Below are positions 44,354 to 56,112 of a stretch of DNA of 64,000 nucleotides, one piece after another. The notes below the pieces were generated by a model. That model ran no database searches. It saw nothing but the letters and a program-made list of their open reading frames with translations, and was not told the origin of the DNA. The translations under genes were made by a program, and so were the position numbers. Every line of letters begins with the position of its first letter. Position 1 is the first letter of the stretch. Source of the stretch: Anthoceros angustus (Eukaryota; Streptophyta; Anthocerotopsida; Anthocerotales; Anthocerotaceae); contig MU008174.1 in NCBI GenBank assembly GCA_010909165.1, positions 1 to 64,000 on the forward strand, written 5' to 3'.

Positions 44354-45711
44354 TGACATCCTCCATCTCCCAGTCGCGAACTTCTTGGCCCTGGCTGGTC
44401 CGTGCTTGCTCCGCCACCTCCTGCTCCATCTTGATGGGCGCTATCTCCTCTCGAAGTCTGGATTCTCTCATTGAGAACTCCTTGTCAAGCCGACGCGTCT
44501 TGGAGTTGTAACTGGTGTCCTTACTGTCCTCCAACTCCCGCCTCCCTTCTACCCCTCGATTCGCCACAGGTCCCGATTTCGGTGCTGGCCTCGATGTTAC
44601 TGCCGCGGCTCGTAGTGCTTGCTCCCGCACTGCTCGGCCTTGAGTTGGCGTGGCTCTCTCGGCCGCCTCCCTCCACTTGGTTCGATCACGCGATGGTGAT
44701 CGCGATGACCTCGCCGTGGCTTAGCCTCCTTGGCCACCTTCACAGGCCTCCGGCTTGGCTGCGGTCGGTCTGCCTCCGCGGTCCAGCGCCCGTTCGCTTG
44801 CGCCCGGGTGCCCTCAGCTTCTGTGCGCTTTCGCCCCTCTGCTGCGGAGGTCCTCGGCCAGCTTGCTTGGCCTCCTTGGCTGCACACTTCCTCCTCGGTG
44901 AAGGAATTTGAATCGATCCTTGCGGATGGACGGACCTCCCTCTCGGTCTCCCGGCGTTTCCCTCCTCAATCCGGCCGAGAGCTTGGCCTTCCTTGCCTCC
45001 TGGGCCCCTCAGCTGCTCACGGAGGAGTACCATGTGCCTCGGGTGGCTTCTACCTCCTGGGTCTTCTCGGCCATCCGCGAGACCCCAAAGCATACCGTCC
45101 ATGAGCGGTAGGGACTCCGCCGTGTTTCTTCCACGGCGGCTGGCAGTGAGGCTCCCACAAAGTCGTAGCGGGCGGCATTTCCACGATCGCCAAGGACCTC
45201 CCTGTCGGGAGTAAGTCGGTGGGTTCCGGACCTGTCGGGACCCTTAGGTCACAGTCTGGCTCGGGCTTCACCCTCCTTGGCCCCTTTTGGCGTGAGCTCC
45301 TTCTCCACCTTTTCTCCACGGGGCTCGGAGGAGGTGAGGAGTCAGGGAGCAAGCCTTTTGCCCCTTCTGACAGCGGCGGACCTCGAGTGCTGTGCTGCCA
45401 GTGTCCTCCTGCTCCTGGCGTCCTTCTGCCCTCCTTCACTTCCTCTGCTTCTTGCCACTCAGGTAGGCGGGGGTAAGGAGTCTTGGCACCGTCTGGGGTG
45501 CGCGTTGGTAACCGTGGTCTTGCGTCTCTTGACTCCCTCACAGTCGTGAGGGCTCCTCGGCCGGGGTTGTGGTGAGTGGCAAGGCTGCGGGGTCGGGCCG
45601 CTTCTGCTGGGTGGTTGCTCGGTTGGGGCACCGGGAGGAGTGAGCGAATTTCTTCCCATACTTCCACTGGGTGGTGGGGGGTCCGTTCAGACGTATGGGT
45701 CAGGAATCCCT
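44354..45711 (-). mobile_element. outer gypsy-like element, middle segment
   Basis: Colinear with about 58,590-59,595: both carry 'cctccatctcc...gtcgcgaactt', 'ttgctccgccacct.ctgctccatctt', 'gcgctatctcctc..gaagtct.gattctc' and so on. It resumes the homology interrupted at 33,520. Minus-strand frames are Arg/Glu/Pro-rich (for example 45,050-45,778) and probably belong to a gag-like or extra coiled-coil frame, which I cannot name. Confidence 0.6.
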
Positions 45712-45901
45712 TCACAAGGTTTTGAGGCGGAGCAAGCGAGAGACTTGAAGAAGATTTGTAGAGAACAAGTGAAAACAATTAATGTCAAAAGATGTCTTAT
45801 ATACAAAATTGTATGTAACCTATGTAACTCTTCATTTAAGTATAAGTTAGATATTCTAAGTGACGTGGTTACTAGTTAACCCTAACAGATTAGGTTCAAC
45901 A
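45712..45901 (-). repeat. copia LTR (3' copy)
   Basis: Matches 51,769-51,961 almost base for base ('gtgaaaacaattaatgtcaaaagatgtc', 'acgtggttactagttaaccct'). On the minus strand it starts TGTTGAACC; the other end reads CCTTGTGA rather than ending CA. Confidence 0.92.
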
Positions 45902-46367
45902 CACATGACACCTTGAAATACGAGACCACAAAGCGAGAGAGCGAAACATGGCGGTCTTTGCCGCATTATCAATCTGCAGCTTTGCAATAGCAATCTTCCT
46001 GCTAGGAAAACATTGGAAGCAGGAGAAGAAGAAGCGGTAGCAAAGTGAAAGAGAAGCACACAAGAGGAAATTTGGACACTGCAATGGCGGACATCGCCTC
46101 GCAGGATGGGAAATTCAGCTCAACTTGGGGTGTGTTCAAATCACGGAAGCGCCGGGGTTGCCTCGCCGATGCACGAGACCATGCTCGAGAGAGAAGCGGC
46201 ATGCGGTAAAGTTCCGTTCGGAATAGGATGGCAGGAATGACGATTTGTTGTCTTCAAAGCTTCGTCCGCTCATAACCTGCCAGAAAAAACAATAGCTAGG
46301 GCTGCTAGGACTTGACCAACATGTGTGCTACGTGCGTCAAGGGTGCAGGACTTGCTAGAGAAGAAGA

Positions 46368-47965
46368 TCATGTGGTCTGTGAGGGGGAACTTGACAATAG
46401 AGACGTGTAATCCACTAAGCCCATGGCTGCGAGGTGAAAGCTGTGCTTTGTAGCAGGTAGGGTCTTAGTTAAGAGATCAGCTGTGTTGATGTATGTGGGG
46501 ACATGTTCAATCTTAATGATCTTACGCTCTACTGAATGACGTACAAAGTGGTGATGGATTTCTATGTGCTTAGTACGTGCGTGAAAACGAGGGTTTCCTA
46601 CCAAAGCTATTGTGGAAAGGTTGTCACGAGATCGTGGTAGGTCTAGTCTCGCTCAAAGGTGAGACACACCGGAAGGTTCTTTCCACTACCTTCCTTAGCA
46701 GTGACTTTATATTGACTCGTAGAAGATAGGGCAACTGAAACTTGTTTCTTTGAGCTCCAATTAACCACAGCATCAGACAGAAAGAAGCAGTAAGCTGAGA
46801 TACTCCGTCTGCTCTCGGGATCTGTGGCCCAATCAGCGTCAGCGAAACAAGAAGGGTAATATCTTGTCCATCACCTCTGAAGCATAAACCATAAGTCGAT
46901 GTGCCTTTGAGATAACGTAATATCCTTTTAACTGCCATCCAGTGGTCCTTGCCAGGTCGTTCCAAGTACTGTGAGACAGCACTCACAGCATGTTGAATAT
47001 CGGGCCTGGTCCAACAGCTAATATAGTTCAAGCAACCAACGGCATGGCGGTAGGGTACATCTTTCATAGCTGCTTCTTCATCTTCATCATGAGGTGATTG
47101 ATCAGATGTGAGTTTAACCCCTACACTACCTGGTGTGCTCACAGGTTTTGCTTGGTCTAAGTTGAAACGACGTAGAGTCTCATCAATGTACTTGGTCTGA
47201 TGAAGTACTAGAATTTTGTTGGCTCTATCTCGGAGGAGCTGGACACCTAACACAAAGGTAAGTTGACCTATGTCTCTCACATCGTACTGTTTGTGCAGCA
47301 TTTGCTTGACCCAGCCTAACAGTTCTTTGCTATTTGACGCCAGGATGGCGTCATCGACATAAAGTGCAAGGACAACTAGGTGGCCTCCTTTACAGTATAT
47401 GTAAACATTTGCGTCAGCAGGGTTCTGAGTGAAACCGATGGATCTGAGGTATTTGTCAATACATTTATACCATTCCCTAGCGCTTTGCTTGAGGCCGTAA
47501 AGGGTCTTCTTGAGTCTGCAGACCCAGTCGGGATGCTCAGAGTCGACGAAGCCCTCAGGTTGGTCCATAAAAATGTCTTCTTCTTCAGTAGAAATGCGAG
47601 AGACATCCATTTGTTCCAAGTCCCAATCACGTGCGTGCTAGTGCTAAAATCATTCTAATAGACTGGGTTTTCACTACAGGACTGAAGGTCTCATGGAAAT
47701 CTATACCTGCGACCTGGGAGAAACCACGTGCTACCAAACGGGATTTGTAACGAGCTATCTTGCCTTCTGCATCTAGCTTATGTTTAAAAACCCACTTGCA
47801 GCTGACTGTTTTTCTGCCTGCAGGAAGTGGACACAATTCCCAAGTTTGGTTCTTCATCAACGAGTTGTACTCATCTTGTATTGATGGAATCCAATGATCT
47901 TTGTCTGCACCACTGACAGCTTCCTTGTATGATCTAGGCTCAGAGGGATGGCTAGTCAGTGGCAA
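46368..47965 (-). pseudogene. copia reverse transcriptase and RNase H
   Basis: RT starts at 47,965-47,627 (SYKEAVSGADKDHWIPSIQD, NQTWELCPLP, CKWVFKHKLD, YKSRLVARGFSQ), then after a frameshift at about 47,625 continues at 47,619-46,624 (VCRLKKTLYGLKQSAREW, LALYVDDAIL with the YVDD box at about 47,352-47,363, YRHAVGCLNYISCWTRPDI). The RNase H middle is scrambled. The tail 46,604-46,368 (RTKHIEIHHHFVRHSVE, TADLLTKTLPATKH) is in another frame. It is the most intact part of the element but has at least two frameshifts. Confidence 0.9.
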
Positions 47966-48275
47966 AAGGAATACTCAGCTAACCTAGCCGACCTAGTAGA
48001 TCTGTAGTCAACAGACTCATAAGGTGGCTCTCTCCAATGCTCTCTTGAGGGACGAGACCTGCTAGGGTACCGGCTTTCTTGAGGAACTAAGGAAGGTTCA
48101 ATCTGAACGGGTACTGAAGCCTCATGGACAGGTACTACTCCAGCTGGCGGATCATCAAATAAATCAAAATGGTCTGGTGCTTGTTGAAGAGGAACTGCAT
48201 TCTCAACTGTCTCACCACCAATGGGAACATTGTGGGACTGGTCATTGTCACCCCGAACCAGGGCTGCAGCCTTTA

Positions 48276-49304
48276 TCACTGCAAGGAGAAGCGGGAGGCG
48301 GAAGGTGGGACAAAAGAATCCTGAGGAAAGTGAGAAGGAGCTTCATCATCAACATCAACCGGGGCCTCAAAATCAGTAGGTGGCATCGTGTTGTTGTGAT
48401 TGCTCGACATTTGTAGCAGAGAAGTCAGCTCCTTAAAAGTCACACTTCGAGCAAAGAGAGAAGAATGAGAGGAGGGGTCATACAACTTGTAAGCCTTAGT
48501 CTCCTCACCGTATCCAACAAAGATATAAGGCTTAGCTCGGTCCTGAAGCTTCTTGCGTTGCTCGGCAGGTATGAAGGCATATCTTTGGAGGCAGCGAAGA
48601 TGCAATAAAAGCTGAGTCGGCGTTGCGAGATTACCTCATAAGGCGTCGTCCTTCAACAGCACTTGTCGGTTCGAGAATGTACGTGGGCGTGACAATAGCC
48701 TCAGCCAGTGGATTTGGCCAAACGACCAATCAATCATGCTTCTTGTCATATTAAGCAGAATCTGGTTTCGTCTCTCGGCGACTCCGTTGCGTGGAGTATA
48801 TGGACGATGGCTGCCTCAAAATGCCTCGTTGACCAAAGATCTTTGGTTGAAGACATTGCTGACATATTCAGTGCCATTGTCGGATCGAAGGCGAGAGTCG
48901 CACATGACGCTCCACCATGGTAAGCCATTCTTTAAAGAGAGGAAACGTGTCTGATTTGCGTTTCATAGGGTAGGTCGAGCTATATCTACTATAGTCTAAA
49001 TGCAGTGATTGTGAGATAATAGAGGGCACCTCCTAATGATGGAACATGCACTTACGAAATATCCGAATGCAGGTCCAAAGCGTTTGAGAGCGATAAGCGC
49101 GTGGAAGGAAATGGAAGCTGCTTGTGTTTGGCAACAATCAGAATCACATAATGGAAGTTCCTTAAAGCAACGAGGCTCCCTATAACATTCGGAGTTAGAC
49201 ATCTTTATCAACTTGTCTTGATTTGCATGTCCCAAACGAGCATGCCATAATTGTGCCAAAATTGCTTGTGTCGTGGAAAGGACAGCGCTCTTAAGCGTGT
49301 TCAC
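48276..49304 (-). pseudogene. copia pre-integrase and integrase remnants
   Basis: The pre-integrase domain is clear (LWHARLGHANQDKLIKMSN, KELPLC at about 49,140-49,265), supplying the H and C ligands of the integrase zinc finger. The DDE core is spread over several frames with stops (about 48,650-49,000). The C-terminal end is readable at 48,276-48,605 (RAKPYIFVGYGEETKAYKLY). Confidence 0.8.
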
Positions 49305-49331
49305 AACATATGTTGAGCTTAGAGATCATGT

Positions 49332-49967
49332 TCAAGAATACGAGCAATAATAGTATGTAGACGTCTTGAGCACAATGTGGCAATCAGCAGCAGAGGTAAA
49401 AGAAAGCTCATAACGCTCTAGCTTCATGAATTGACTAACCGAAAACAAATGCTTTGCCATACTCGGGACATATAAAACATTGTCCACTTGCAGAACAGAG
49501 TTGTCGGCAAGTCGAAATGAGCAAGACCCAGAACCAAGAATCTTCAAACCTGTCCGGGTAAGTTCATCGCCCAACAGCACCTTCTCTTTAGTTTGGAAAG
49601 GAATAAAGTTGCTAAGCAAGTCTCTATTGTGGCAAATATGGGATGTCGCCCCCGAATCCAAATACCAAGAGTCTGATTGACAGGCCCTATGCGTATTGTG
49701 GCAGACGGTGAAGACAACTGGCTGCTTGCCAGAAGAAGAAGCCTGTGAGGGCTTGTCCTTGGAGACAGAATGCGCCTCAACCGCCCTAGGGGTCCTCTCG
49801 GCTCTCTTCGGTTCTCCAGAACGTTTCTTCCTGCACTCGCGCTCCCAATGCCCTGGAAGCCCACACCCGATTCTGCGGGATCCGGTACGTTTGCTTGCCA
49901 CGGCTTGAAACACCAACTCCGGTGAGTTCTTTCCTTTCCCAAATTGCTGTTTGCTTTTGGTGAACAA
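49332..49967 (-). pseudogene. copia zinc knuckle and aspartic protease
   Basis: A 211-residue open frame. The knuckle reads RRIGCGLPGHWERECRKK, with the first Cys of CCHC replaced (RRIGC instead of CxxC). The protease active site is intact (SWYLDSGATSHICHNRDLL), followed by KVLLGDELTRTGLKILGSGS and VLYVPSMAKHLFSVSQFMKL, the usual end before the pre-integrase domain. Confidence 0.88.
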
Positions 49968-50191
49968 GACTGCATCGATCTTAGTCTTGGCGAGTGTGTA
50001 TTACTCCGACTTTGTTCTTCTTGGAATAGGCGCCAATTACATCGATGAGTAAAATGCGGGTTGTTTGCTGCGCCCATTGAGTCGCGGCTTTCGAAGCACC
50101 GTATTTGGATACAAAGGTTGATAGCTCGGAGGCAAACTAGTGAGCGGTTGAGCATGACATCAAGCTTTCGCTCATTGTGGAGCCGGGGATA

Positions 50192-50560
50192 TCAGCGTGA
50201 CGAAGATGCGAACTTCCCCACGAATGCGCTACCCGATCTCCATCTCTCATTCATGAAGAACAACTCACTCCTCACAGCACATAGAGTAAGAATATTCTTC
50301 ACATCATATGTCCGTGAGAGTTGTGTCCAGATCTCCTCTGCTTTGTTGAGATAGGCAACATCAGGTACCAGAACTTCATCTAATCCACTGATGAGGAGGG
50401 CACGTGCGACATTGTTAGCATTCATCCACTTGTCCTTCTCATCCTGGGTGGCTGTGGCTGCAGGTTCTGCATGAACTCCACTAACGACTCCCCACACATG
50501 CCGAGCATCAAGTGCGGCGCATCCGTCACGCTCCACACTTGATATTTATTCCCGTTGAAC
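50192..50560 (-). pseudogene. copia gag fragment
   Basis: A frame with AALDARHVWGVVSGVHAEP, KDKWMNANNVARALLISGLD and AEEIWTQLSRTYDVKNILTL, the conserved UBN2-type gag core of plant copia elements. Just upstream a shifted frame supplies FNGNKYQVWS, the start of the same domain. A frameshift near 50,195 disconnects it from the downstream gag end. Confidence 0.8.
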
Positions 50561-51754
50561 CTATCTCATTCCTTGAATTCTATTGTGTAGGAGGGTTGAT
50601 AGGTAGGAGGAGAAGGAAGTGGAGGTATAGTGATGGATGGGCGGGGTGTGGGGTATAATCGCCACCACCAAGCCGCTACCACCACCGCCGACATAGCACG
50701 AGCCCCTTGTGAGCCCCACTTCGCCATGCTTCAAAGTGATGAAGGAGGCTAAGAGGCGAGGGGGCTATGACCGGAAAGTGCGGCGCCAGTCGGTGTCGGT
50801 GGCGCCGCTCCGAGTCGGCGATTCTGGCACAAAAGCGACGTCGGCACTGTGTTTGACATGTTTAGAATTGGGGCGCTGATGCCAAATTGCTCACTGCGCC
50901 CGTTCAAATCTTGTTTGTGCAGAATCGCGATGCCTGCAGAGACAGATCCCAACCCAAGATGAGATCAAAGCAAAGTGGATCTCGAGTCTCGACTCGAGAA
51001 AGCCACATAATCTTGTCGCATGATCTCCCGGATGAGCAGCGCTCTCTCAAGTAGAGAAATCAGGCGCTTCTGTTGCTGTGTAAGGCTGTCGATTTGTGCC
51101 ACCAGAGTTTGGAGATCTTTGAGCTGCACAATCGCACAATTCTGATTTTGGATTGGGCGCTGATCTTGGTGACAATTACAGCCTGAAATGCTCGCTCGTT
51201 TGTATTTGTCGTCCTGTAGAGCTGGATGAGTGAACCGATACTGGTCGGCTCTCTTCCTTTGAGTGTCTGCAGGAGTCGGCAATGGGGTTTGATGCCTCTG
51301 ATAAAATTCTGCGTTTCTCAACGCGATGTTCCGTGGGAGAACGGATGACCGCCTGGATTGGCGTCTAGGCATCTTGATGGCGCACAACACCTGCCTTCGA
51401 TCTTCACAAGTAATTGCGTCTCCACATAGTACGCAGCGGAAATATAGAATCTGAGCATGTCCAGACTTCTGATTGTCTGATGATGCCTTGTCTGTTTGTG
51501 TCTAGAACTAACAGTGTAATGCAGGTGACGAGACTACGTTGGGCACACCATCCTGCACCCATTTGCATGTGTGCAAGATTTTTTTTTTTTTAAGTTTGGT
51601 CACGGGCATCTACAGTGCATACATCTAGAAACAAAAGATAGCCTATATGCTATGTAGATAGAGAGCCTTCCTGAGCACATGATCCACGCCTCACGGAAAG
51701 TGAGTATTGAATGATGTGCTCATTCGACTGCTTCTCTATCATCATAGTAACCTA
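50561..51754 (-). other. copia leader region with one unassigned frame
   Basis: Between gag and the primer site. A minus-strand frame at 50,965-51,390 is Gln/Arg-rich (RRQSRRSSVLPRNIALRNAE and LTQQQKRLISLLERALL, coiled-coil-like) with no family match. A 13-nt T run lies at about 51,580-51,592. The leader is long for a copia element and may contain foreign sequence. Confidence 0.3.
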
Positions 51755-51768
51755 GTGCTCTGATACCA
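51755..51768 (-). other. tRNA-iMet primer-binding site
   Basis: Reads TGGTATCAGAGCAC on the minus strand directly after the 5' LTR, the standard plant copia primer site. Confidence 0.93.
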
Positions 51769-51961
51769 TCACAAGGTTTTTGAGGAGCGGAGCAAGCGAG
51801 AGACTTGAAGAAAGATTTGTAGAACAAGTGAAAACAATTAATGTCAAAAGATGTCTTATATACAAAATTGTATGTAACCTATGTAACTCTTCATTTAAGT
51901 ATAAGTTAGATATTCTAAGACGTGGTTACTAGTTAACCCTTCAAGATTACGGGGTTCAACA
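51769..51961 (-). repeat. copia LTR (5' copy)
   Basis: Partner of 45,712-45,901. A handful of single-base and 1-4 bp indel differences suggest that the insertion is fairly recent compared with the gypsy LTR pair. Confidence 0.92.
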
Positions 51962-53559
51962 CCCTCGATCGTCCTCCTCGCGGGTCGTTTGGCCTTGACC
52001 TTTCGGCCTCTCCTCCTCCTTGGTTGGGGCGGCCTCCTTGTAGTGTCCCGTCCTCCCGTATCCATTATCCCCATTTTCTTCCTCTTCCTGTCTCCTTTCC
52101 TTCGCTCCTTTAGCGGGTTGACACTTCCGGTACCTCCAGTCCTTCTCCTTCTTAGCCGAACTTGCCCGTACCTCGTCCCAAGTTCCTCGGCGCCTCCTCC
52201 TCCGCCAGTTGTCGTCTTCAATCGCCTTGCAGGCGCGGCCTTAGGGAGGGCGTGGCGGTCGCGGCTCCCTATTTGAGGTGGCGTGCGCACGTCCAGAGGT
52301 TCGGACACAAGGTGCTGCCCGCCATGTGCCACCGCCGGCTTCACGGTCCACACAGGCGTTCCCCGTTGCCTTGCCGGTGGGCAGCGCATTGGAGTAGTGC
52401 GGGGTTCCACGGAGACCACCATACGAGAATTCACGGAGGGCTCCCATGCGGTCTTTGCGCCGAGGTCGTGATGCAGAGACGGACGGTACATCGGATACTG
52501 CGGTCCGGTGGTGCTTCTTGCACTGCATCCTCCTTGTTCCTCAGTTCTTCCCGTGAGTCATACTCCACAGTTCACGGGTGAGGAGGCGGTTGGCCTTCGA
52601 ATGCCCATGTTGGTGACACACGCACCAGATGAGTACGGACCGTGGTGGCCGCCTTGCGTTCTTTATCCTTCACTGGTTGATCGTCAACTCCACCCGCCTT
52701 CATTACCGTTCGATCTTCCCCCGCTACTTCCTTCAAAGGAGTCGACGGACCTTCGTAGATGCGGGCATCATGGCCTCCTTCTTTTCCACCTCCGCTGACT
52801 ACGGCTTTTTCTTCTTAATTCTTCGGGGTTCTTCTTCCTCCATGACATCCTCAGTTCTTCTTGAGTCCTCTTCCTCCTCCTCGAGGCTACCTCGGTCTCA
52901 TCATCCTCCTCTTGGGGTTCTTCATCTTGATCCGACCCCGTCTTCTTCTTCTCTTCCTCCTGGAGGAGTCCTCGGCCGTCGTTGGTGCATCGATTCTTCA
53001 TAGTTCTCCGCCCGCCTTGCTCATCCTCCTTAGCTTGCACGTGCTTAGCCATTGGCTTGGATAAGCCATTGCGAACCAACGCTTTGCATGGTAGTGTGGT
53101 GGGGTGCCGGTCCGGTAGCGTGAACCGTTCGATGTCGATCCCAACTCGTCTTTCCTCGCGGGTTCTCGAGTTTGGACAAGGCGTAGCCTTCTTGATCGAT
53201 TCAGATCTTTCTAGAAGGCATCCTTCAATCTTGAAGGTTGCGAAGTGCGTTAGGGCGGCGGTATTTCCTCGATACTGCCCAGGCGGCCCTTGAGACCCCC
53301 ATGAATGAGCTGCGCATCCGAACCTTCTCGTTGAAGTTTGCGCGACACGAAATCCTCCACGAAGGTTTCGGCGTCTCTCTCCTTCTTACCTCCAAAGAGA
53401 ATACGCTTGAGTCGTTGTTGCCATCGCGCGATCGGCAAGGGATGAGAACCGCCCCCTTACCACCGCGACTTGGTGCTGCTTCCTCCTCTCGATCCGACAA
53501 CTCCACCACACTTACCTGTTGGCTGGTGACCTCGCCTCGAGCTCGTCGTCTCTCACGTG
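51962..53559 (-). mobile_element. outer gypsy-like element, gag-side segment
   Basis: Begins exactly where the copia target resumes (ccctcgatcgtcctcctc, as at 59,595). Minus-strand frames are highly charged: 51,895-52,491 (Arg/Pro-rich), 52,768-53,079 (Glu/Lys/Arg-rich) and 53,250-53,438, which contains ERDAETFVEDFVSRKLQREG and resembles a gag capsid piece. The segment joins the primer site at 56,651 once the CACTA insertion is removed. Confidence 0.5.
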
Positions 53560-54730
53560 CCCTACTAGAAAAGGGCAGTCATGTTACACTTTATGTTAAG
53601 ATTTGGACCCCCCTTTGTTGCAATTATGTTAAAATCTTGGGGTCTTGTTACACTTTTGGGACCCCTTATTACGATTAGGTTTGGAAACCAACCCTCCACC
53701 TTATTACGATCATGTTAGTCTTGTTGCAATTATGTTGCAATGTAGTGAGAGGTGGTTTGTGTCCCTCTCAAAATTTCAACATAATTGCAACAACCAAAGT
53801 GTTACATCGTCTCTTGTTACAATTTTTGCTTGGTACCGAACCTCCTCCCCATCTACCTTCCTCTTTTACTACTATTACCCTATGGAATACCTAGTTTTAC
53901 TTAGTAGTTCCCACCGATACTGTATGAATACACATATATAATACATGTATGAATACATTCTTTGTAAAATACGTATTGTTCATGGTAACATATACTATAT
54001 GGTAATTTCACATGATATATGGTCATATTCTATTTTATATAAAATAAGCATATCGTCACACGGATAACGTACATACTTTGTACCGTCCACGATCGTTTAC
54101 TAGTTTGTCCTTGAGCACTCGTGCCTTTTGTGCCTCTGAGTTTGTGCTACAGGACCCATGTTTGCTATCTTGCGTGGGTTGTTTGGCTCAAGTCCTCCCT
54201 CCTTCTCTCTCCCCTAGACAACGCCTCATGTCTGCGCCTTTTTGCCCTTGCCTCGACCATGGCTGCTGTTGGTTGCTCCTCCTATCCTCCCCTCGCCTTC
54301 TTCCATCGCCTTCCCTAACTTCACATCATAGTCAGTTCGCATCGGCTGAAAATTTGAGATAAGAAATAACCATGGAATGGGTCTTGGCGACCTTGCAACT
54401 ACTTGCGATTGTACATGTACGAGACACCCGCCATGCTACTATCGCCTTCTCTAACATCAAATCGCACTAGCTAGTTACGCACAAAATTTGAGAGGAAATC
54501 ACGGTATTGGAGCGGTCTTGGCCTGACCTTGCAATGCTCTACAAGTACAAGATCTGCTTGCGGCTGTACACGTGATCCCGCCCTGCCACCATCCCTTCAC
54601 CAACATCATGTCACAGTGGTTACGCATCAACTGAAAAATTGAGACTGGAAATCATAGCATGGAATGGGTCTCTACTGGAAATCACAGCATGGATTGGGTC
54701 TCTACTTGAAATCACAGCATGGAACGGGCC

Positions 54731-55497
54731 TCCTCCTCTTCCTTTCCCTCTCCCCCTCCTCCTTCTTCCCATCTCCCCCTCCTTCCTCCCCCTCCTTCCT
54801 CCCCTCCTCCTTCCTCCTCCTCCTCCTCCTCCCCTCTCCTCTCCCTCTCCCCTTCCTCTCCTTCCTCTCCTCCCCTCCTCCTCCTCCTCCTCCTCCTTCC
54901 TCCTCCTCCTCCTCCTCCTCGATCCCTCTCCCCTTTCCTCCTTGCCTCTCCTCCTCCTCCTCCTCCTCCTCCTCTATCATCCCTCTCCCCTTTTCCTCCT
55001 TGCCTCTCCTCCTCCTCCTCCTCCTCCTCCTCCTCCTCCTCCTCCTCCTCTGATCCCTCTCCCCCTTTCCTCCTTGCCTCTCCTCCTCCTCCTCCTCCTC
55101 CTCCTCCTCCTCCTCCTCTACCTCTCCCTCCTTCCTCCTTGCCTCTCCTCCTCCTCCTCCTCCTCCTCCTCCTCCTCCTCCTCCTCCTCCTCCTTCCTCT
55201 CCTCCTCCTCCTCTCCTCTCCTCCTCCTCCTCCTCCTCCTCCTCCTCCTCCTCCTCCTCCTCCTCCTCCTCCCCTCCTCCTCCTCCTCCTCCTCCTCCTC
55301 CTCCTCTCCCTCCTCCTCCTCCTCTCCTCCTCCTCCTCCTCCTCCTCCTCCTCTCGATCCCTCTCCCCTTTCCTCCTTGCCTCTCCTCCTCCTCCTCCTC
55401 CTCCTCTACCTCAGATCCCTCTCCCCTTTTCCTCCTGACTCTCTCCTCCTCCTCCTCCTCCTTATCTACCTCGGATCCGTCCCCTTTTCCTCCTTGC
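54731..55497. repeat. (TCC)n polypyrimidine tract 1
   Basis: Almost pure pyrimidine on the plus strand, dominated by CCT/TCC triplets with a recurring interruption 'gatccctctcccctttcctccttgcctctcc'. Long open frames here (poly Pro/Leu/Ser on plus, poly Glu/Gly/Arg on minus) are products of the triplet repeat. Confidence 0.97.
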
Positions 55498-55702
55498 CTA
55501 TCGCCTTCTCTAACATCAAAATCCACTAGCTAGTTCTGTTGAAAATTTGAGAGGAAATCAGTGTTGGTACAAGATGCTTGCGGGTGTACCGTGATCATGC
55601 CATCCGTCACCTCGTCATGTCACCTGGTTCATCTGAAAAATTGAGACTAGAAATCACGGACTTGGAGCGGGTCTTTACTTGAAATCACACGGCATGGAGC
55701 GG

Positions 55703-56112
55703 GCCTCTTTCTTTCCCTCTCCCCTCCTCCTCCTTTCCATCTACCCCTCCTCTTCTTTCCCTCTCCCCTCCTCTTCCTTCCCTCTCCCCTCCTCTTGCTC
55801 CTCTTCTTCCTCCTCCTCCTTCCTCTCCCCTCCTTCCTTCCTCCCCTCCTCCTTTCCTTCCCCTCCTCCTCCTTCCCTCTCCTCCTCTCCTCCTCCTCTC
55901 CTCTCCTCTCTCCTCCTCCTCCTCTACCTCGGATCCCTCTCCCCTTTCCTCATTGCCTCTCCCTTCCTCCTCTCCTCCTCCTCCTCCTCCTCTCCTCCTC
56001 CTCCTCTACCTCGGATCCCTCTCCCCTATTTCCTCCTTGCCTCTCCCTTCCTCCTCTCCTCCTCTTCCTCCCCCCTCTCTCCCCTTGCTCCTCTCCCCTC
56101 CTTCTCCTTGCC
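55703..56112. repeat. (TCC)n polypyrimidine tract 2
   Basis: Second pyrimidine tract, separated from the first by about 200 bp that duplicate the sequence preceding tract 1. Same interruption phrases ('ctacctcggatccctctcccc'). Confidence 0.95.

Larger units (their letters stand above)
45712..51961 (-). mobile_element. Ty1/copia retrotransposon with both LTRs, decayed
   Basis: A 6.25-kb minus-strand element bounded by near-identical LTRs of about 190 bp (45,712-45,901 and 51,769-51,961). A tRNA-iMet primer site lies next to the 5' LTR. The order gag, zinc knuckle, protease, pre-integrase, integrase, reverse transcriptase, RNase H is the copia order. It sits inside the outer gypsy-like element. 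The uninterrupted target sequence can be read in the other copy at about 59,590-59,605 (gaattccctcgatcgtcc), and CCCT is present at both junctions as the probable target-site duplication. All coding parts carry frameshifts. Confidence 0.88.

Noticed and set aside
54639-55529. Long open frames (296 codons plus, 274 codons minus) of poly-Pro/Leu/Ser and poly-Glu/Gly/Arg
   Set aside because: They are the automatic result of reading a TCC triplet repeat; no non-repeat protein sequence is present.
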